Below are positions 4,120-7,461 of a stretch of DNA of 7,461 nt, one piece after another (position 1 is the stretch's first letter; each line of letters begins with the position of its first letter). The DNA is from CAILLO01 sp964579735. Lineage in GTDB: Bacteria > Bacillota > Clostridia > Saccharofermentanales > UBA5734. The notes below the pieces were generated by a model that saw only the letters and a program-made list of their open reading frames with translations, did not search any database and was not told where the DNA came from. Position numbers and translations under genes: made by a program. The stretch is from the NCBI GenBank assembly GCA_964579735.1, contig CAZOHH010000097.1, forward strand, positions 1 to 7,461, given 5' to 3'.

Positions 4120-6598
4120 CCCGAAGAAGGTCCATCTTGTCGGGAACGCCCATTTGGATCCTGTCTGGCTGTGGCGATGGCAGGAAGGGTACGCCGAGAT
4201 CAAGGCCACCTTCCAGTCCGCTCTGGACCGGATGGAGGAGTTCCCCGAGTTCATCTTCACGAGCGCCTGCGCCGCCTACTACCAGTGGGTGGAGGAGAAC
4301 TGCCCGGAGATGTTCGAGGAGATCCGGCTTCGGGTCCGGGAGGGCCGGTGGGTCCTCGCCGGGGGGTGGTGGATCCAGCCGGACTGCAATCTCCCTTCGG
4401 GTGAGTCCTTCGCCCGCCACGGTCTGTATAGCCAGCGATACTTCCTCGAGAAGTTCGGCGTCATCGCCAAGGTCGGCTACAATGTCGATTCCTTCGGACA
4501 CAGCGGCATGCTGCCGCAGATCCTCGCGAAGAGCGGCATGGACAGCTACGTCTTCATGCGCCCCATGAAGCACGAGAAGGAACTCCCCGGGAACCTGTTC
4601 TGGTGGGAGAGCCAGGACGGGAGCCGGGTCCTGGCGTACCGGCTCCCGTTCTCGTATGGGGATTGGTGGCGCGAAGGCGATGAACCGCTGCGGAACAAGA
4701 CCCTGGCCGTCGCCGGACTCGCCGATTCGGAAGGCGTCGAGCAGATGGGTTTCTACGGTGTCGGCAACCACGGCGGCGGTCCGACGATCGCCAATATCCT
4801 GACCCTCCGACGACTGCAGTCCGAGGCGGGCGGTGAGCGATACCTCTTCAGTTCGCCCGACCGGTACTTCGATGCGGTCCGGAGCTGGAACCCGACGCTC
4901 CCCGTCGTGAAGGACGATCTGCAGCACCACGCCAGTGGGTGCTACTCGACCCACAGCCGCAGCAAGCGGGACAATCGGCGGGCGGAGCACCGGCTTGCGA
5001 GCGCGGAGAAGTTCGCTACCCTCGCCCACGCGCTCCTCGGGCTGCCCCTTCAGCAGCAGGCGCTCCGGACGGCGTGGGAGAAGGTGATGTTCAACCAGTT
5101 CCACGACATCATGGGAGGCTGCAGCATCCGGGAAGCGTACGAAGACGCCGCGGAGTCCCACGGGCACGCGCTGTCCATCGGCGCCGAGGTCCTGAACGCC
5201 GCGCTGCAGAAGATGTCCTGGGCCGTGGACACCATGGGGCCGGTCCCTTTCGCCCTGAGCAAGGACAAGGACTGGATCTTGTGGGAGACGGATAATCGCG
5301 GCGCCCCCTACGTCGTGTTCAACCCGCTGTCCTGGACGGTGAGCGCACCGGTTCAGGTCAACCGCAACCTCCGTGGCGTCACCGACGAACAGGGCCGTCC
5401 GCTAACGCTCCAGAAGGTGCGCGCCTCTCAGACCAACGGGGACGACAAGTGGGATACCCTCTTCCTCGCGGACCTTCCCGCCATGGGCTACCGGGTCTAC
5501 TGGATGTTCAAGGAGAAAGAACTGGATGCCCCGCAGCCCGCGCCGGTCTTCGCGACGGCGGAAGGCATCCTGGAGAACGACTTCCTGCGGCTTGAGTTCG
5601 ACGGGCATACGGGACAGCTGAAGCGGCTGTTCGACAAGGTCGCGCAGGTCGAGGTCCTGTCCCGACCCGGTGCGGACGCGATCGTCCTCGACGAGACCGA
5701 CAGCGATACCTGGTCCCACGGCATCTTCTCCTTCCGCAAGGAGGTCGGGCGGTTTTTAGATGCGGACGTCCGCGTGTTGGAAAACGGACCGGTTCGGGCG
5801 GCCTTGCGCGTGACCAGCCGCTACGGCTCCTCGGTCCTTCGGCAGGATTTCCTCCTATATGCCGACCGAAAGGAGGTCGAGGTCCGCGTGAAGCTGGACT
5901 GGCGCGAGCAGCACAAGATGCTCAAGCTCAGCTTCCCAGTCGCCGTCGCATCGCCCACGGCCGTCTACGAGATCCCCTTCGGCCACATCCGCCGTCCCGT
6001 CGACGGAGATGAGGAGCCGGGAGGTCAATGGCTGGACGTCTCCGGCACGCTCGCCTCCGACGCGACGCGCACCTACGGCCTGGCGCTGTTGAACGATGGA
6101 AGGTATTCCTTCGACGTCAAGGACGGCGACCTGCGGATGACGGTCGTCCGCAGCCCGATCTTCGCGGACCACTTCGGCCAGCGCGATGACATCTGCGAGT
6201 TCATGGAGCAAGGCACCACGGAATTCCGTTACGGCCTGGTGCCGCACGAAGATAGCTGGCAGGAAGCCGGAATCGTGCGGAAGGCGTACGAGTTGAACGT
6301 GCCGCCGACCGGGATTTCGGAGACGTATCATCAGGGGCCTCTCCCGACGGTCTTCACGGGAATTTCGATCGACGCGGAAAATGTCGTCGTCACGGCCTTC
6401 AAGCCGGCGGAAGACGGGGAAGGCAGCATCCTGCGCCTCTTCGAGACGGCGGGAAAAAACACGACGGTCCGCATCTCGATTCCCTCGCTAGGCCGGACCT
6501 GGACCGCGGTCCTCGGAGCCTGCGCTATAGCGACCTCCCGCATCCCAGAGGACCCGTCGGAGGCGGTACACGAGACGAACCTGATCGAAGTTCAGTAG
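4112..6598 (+). CDS. Glycoside hydrolase family 38 alpha-mannosidase
   Basis: An 828-residue retaining, metal-dependent alpha-mannosidase. The catalytic domain begins HLVGNAHLDPVWLW (8-21) with zinc ligands H14 and D16. D126 in YNVDSFGHSG is both the expected nucleophile and a metal ligand, as in GH38 enzymes. YGVGNHGGGPT (215-225) closes the barrel. The middle helical domain carries CYSTHSRSKRDNRRAEHR from 277 and the conserved QFHDIMGGCSI, where H331 is the likely fourth ligand. From about residue 390 onward beta-sandwich domains fill the C-terminal half. There is no signal peptide, so it acts in the cytoplasm on imported mannosides. The length fits bacterial GH38 proteins. The ATG at 4112 has AGGAG six bases upstream and overlaps the previous gene by 8 bases. 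Linkage specificity is not readable; MngB-type hydrolysis of mannosylglycerate is one possibility, but nothing here is specific to it. Confidence 0.97.
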   Translation: MTDPKKVHLVGNAHLDPVWLWRWQEGYAEIKATFQSALDRMEEFPEFIFTSACAAYYQWVEENCPEMFEEIRLRVREGRWVLAGGWWIQPDCNLPSGESFARHGLYSQRYFLEKFGVIAKVGYNVDSFGHSGMLPQILAKSGMDSYVFMRPMKHEKELPGNLFWWESQDGSRVLAYRLPFSYGDWWREGDEPLRNKTLAVAGLADSEGVEQMGFYGVGNHGGGPTIANILTLRRLQSEAGGERYLFSSPDRYFDAVRSWNPTLPVVKDDLQHHASGCYSTHSRSKRDNRRAEHRLASAEKFATLAHALLGLPLQQQALRTAWEKVMFNQFHDIMGGCSIREAYEDAAESHGHALSIGAEVLNAALQKMSWAVDTMGPVPFALSKDKDWILWETDNRGAPYVVFNPLSWTVSAPVQVNRNLRGVTDEQGRPLTLQKVRASQTNGDDKWDTLFLADLPAMGYRVYWMFKEKELDAPQPAPVFATAEGILENDFLRLEFDGHTGQLKRLFDKVAQVEVLSRPGADAIVLDETDSDTWSHGIFSFRKEVGRFLDADVRVLENGPVRAALRVTSRYGSSVLRQDFLLYADRKEVEVRVKLDWREQHKMLKLSFPVAVASPTAVYEIPFGHIRRPVDGDEEPGGQWLDVSGTLASDATRTYGLALLNDGRYSFDVKDGDLRMTVVRSPIFADHFGQRDDICEFMEQGTTEFRYGLVPHEDSWQEAGIVRKAYELNVPPTGISETYHQGPLPTVFTGISIDAENVVVTAFKPAEDGEGSILRLFETAGKNTTVRISIPSLGRTWTAVLGACAIATSRIPEDPSEAVHETNLIEVQ

Positions 6599-7461
6599 GT
6601 GCCGTACTGCCTCGCGGCCTCGTACAAGGCCAGTACGTTCTCCGTCGGGCTGTTGTCCTGAAGGGCGTGGGCGGGGGACAGCATGTAGGCGTAGGTCGGC
6701 TTGTAGACTTCGAGCGTGTCCCGGACCTCCTCGCGGATCTGGTCGACGGTGCCGAAGGCGACGCTTCCGGCCGTCGAGATGCTGCCGTGGAAGGACAGAC
6801 GGCCTCCGAAACGGCGGACCAGGTCCCGGGGCGACATGCCCTTGCATTCGGGCTGCAGGGTGTCGACGGCTTCGATGCCCATGTCGATGAATTCGTCGTA
6901 GACCCAGCTCGACGAACCGCAGGTGTGGATCATGGTCCGGCAGCCGTAGGATTTCGCCAGGTCGATGAGTTTCGCGTAGCGCGGACGGAAGTGGCTGCGG
7001 AAGGTCTCCATGGAGATCATCGGTCGGTCCTGGGTGCCGAGGTCCTCTCCCATCCAGAAGACGTCGATCCGACCCTTCGCGGCGCTCAAGGTCCTCTCGG
7101 CGATGCCCAGCTGGACATCAAACCGTCGGTCCGCGAGAAGAAGCCCAGCCGGTTCGTCGGTCAGCAGGTCGATCAGCGTCTGCTCCATACCGCGCAGCAT
7201 ACCGTTGCCGTTGATCAGATCGCCATAGCAGAGGAGGCACTGCGCATATTCGTCGTTCCTGCGGCACCAGTCCTCGACCTGGGAGTAGTCGTATCGGTCC
7301 GGGTCCGGCAGCGCCCAGTTCGCGACCATTCCCTCATCGGCTTCGGTCAAAGGGAAGGTGCAGAAGTCCCAGTACCCACCGCTTTCATTCGCGATCCAGC
7401 GCCGGTGCATGCCCCACTCGTCGACGACGATGCCTTCCGGACCTTCCGGGTGGGTGCGAGG
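6592..7461 (-). CDS. URO-D superfamily protein (MtaA/CmuA-like or uncharacterised), 5' truncated
   Basis: The last 289 codons are visible. The frame stays open through the right edge, and the residues before the internal Met at 7410 read GIVVDEWGMHRRW, resembling the conserved D-x-WG segment of the superfamily, so the true start lies outside. Other family features are the barrel strand IDVFWMGEDLGTQDRPMIS, the MIHTCGSSS motif (HTC at 6927-6919), the helix YDEFIDMGIEAVDTLQPEC, the strand FHGSIST, and the C-terminal AHALQDNSPTENVLALYEAA. H-x-C matches the first two zinc ligands of MtaA/CmuA methyltransferases that move methyl groups from corrinoids. The third cysteine expected near the C-terminus is absent (SPAHALQ), although a cysteine sits in LQPEC. 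It is unlikely to be the heme enzyme HemE. It converges on the mannosidase gene with a 7-base overlap, so it is transcribed separately. Its biochemical role is unknown. Confidence 0.88.
   Translation of the reverse strand, partial: PRTHPEGPEGIVVDEWGMHRRWIANESGGYWDFCTFPLTEADEGMVANWALPDPDRYDYSQVEDWCRRNDEYAQCLLCYGDLINGNGMLRGMEQTLIDLLTDEPAGLLLADRRFDVQLGIAERTLSAAKGRIDVFWMGEDLGTQDRPMISMETFRSHFRPRYAKLIDLAKSYGCRTMIHTCGSSSWVYDEFIDMGIEAVDTLQPECKGMSPRDLVRRFGGRLSFHGSISTAGSVAFGTVDQIREEVRDTLEVYKPTYAYMLSPAHALQDNSPTENVLALYEAARQYGTY

Noticed and set aside
3211..4260. 349-codon open frame on the minus strand
   Set aside because: It is antisense to the second Gfo/Idh-like gene, which has recognisable family sequence, and itself shows no domain or ribosome site.
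3962..5167. 401-codon open frame on the minus strand
   Set aside because: It lies opposite the GH38 catalytic domain and the end of the Gfo/Idh-like gene, has biased composition, shows no motif and is explained by high third-position GC.
6592..7461. Annotation as HemE, uroporphyrinogen decarboxylase proper
   Set aside because: The H-x-C motif, the DEWG segment and the sugar-gene context fit the wider URO-D/methyltransferase superfamily. The N-terminal HemE signature cannot be checked because the gene is truncated, and no other heme gene is present.
1..7461. CRISPR arrays, tRNA or rRNA genes, insertion sequences, phage attachment sites
   Set aside because: I saw no regularly spaced repeats, no tRNA-like cloverleaf ends, no transposase motifs and no flanking direct repeats. 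Nearly all of the window is covered by the seven genes.

Overview
This window is GC-rich (roughly 60% by eye) with strong GC third-position bias, so most long alternative-frame ORFs are shadows. It holds seven genes in three blocks. Strong AAGGAGG/AGGAGG ribosome sites, a sigma-70-type promoter, and a YtrA-type GntR/ABC-2 operon next to sugar genes suggest a GC-rich, probably anaerobic or facultative Bacillota- or Coriobacteriia-like bacterium. No rRNA or other phylogenetic marker is present, so this placement is only inferred.

Block 1 (about 1-2045, minus strand) is a compact leftward operon: ABC ATPase, six-helix ABC-2 permease, YtrA-type GntR repressor, and the first 16 codons of a zinc-ribbon protein that runs off the left edge. 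A near-consensus promoter (TTGACT, 17 bp, TATATT) lies upstream of the ATPase. A 29-bp imperfect palindrome (ATATTGTG...CACAATAT) covers its -10 and predicted start. The simplest reading is an exporter or stress-response operon that is autorepressed by its own GntR protein.

Block 2 (2153-6598, plus strand) is a three-gene sugar operon with overlapping genes: a canonical Gfo/Idh/MocA NAD(P)-dependent oxidoreductase, a second and divergent Gfo/Idh-like protein, and a cytoplasmic GH38 alpha-mannosidase. Its leader has two small hairpins just before the first ribosome site. The likely role is cytoplasmic processing of a mannoside, with oxidation or another modification of the sugar. No sugar transporter or kinase is visible.

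Block 3 (6592-7461, minus strand) is a 5'-truncated URO-D superfamily protein that converges on the mannosidase gene and overlaps its end by 7 bp. It is more like the corrinoid/thiol methyltransferase branch (MtaA/CmuA-like) or the uncharacterised URO-D-like proteins than like true HemE.

The most interesting elements are the canonical/degenerate Gfo/Idh pair coupled to GH38, the neighbouring URO-D-like gene, and the well-defined promoter-operator. Nothing here proves a new system. The block 2/3 neighbourhood is the best candidate for an uncharacterised glycoside pathway.
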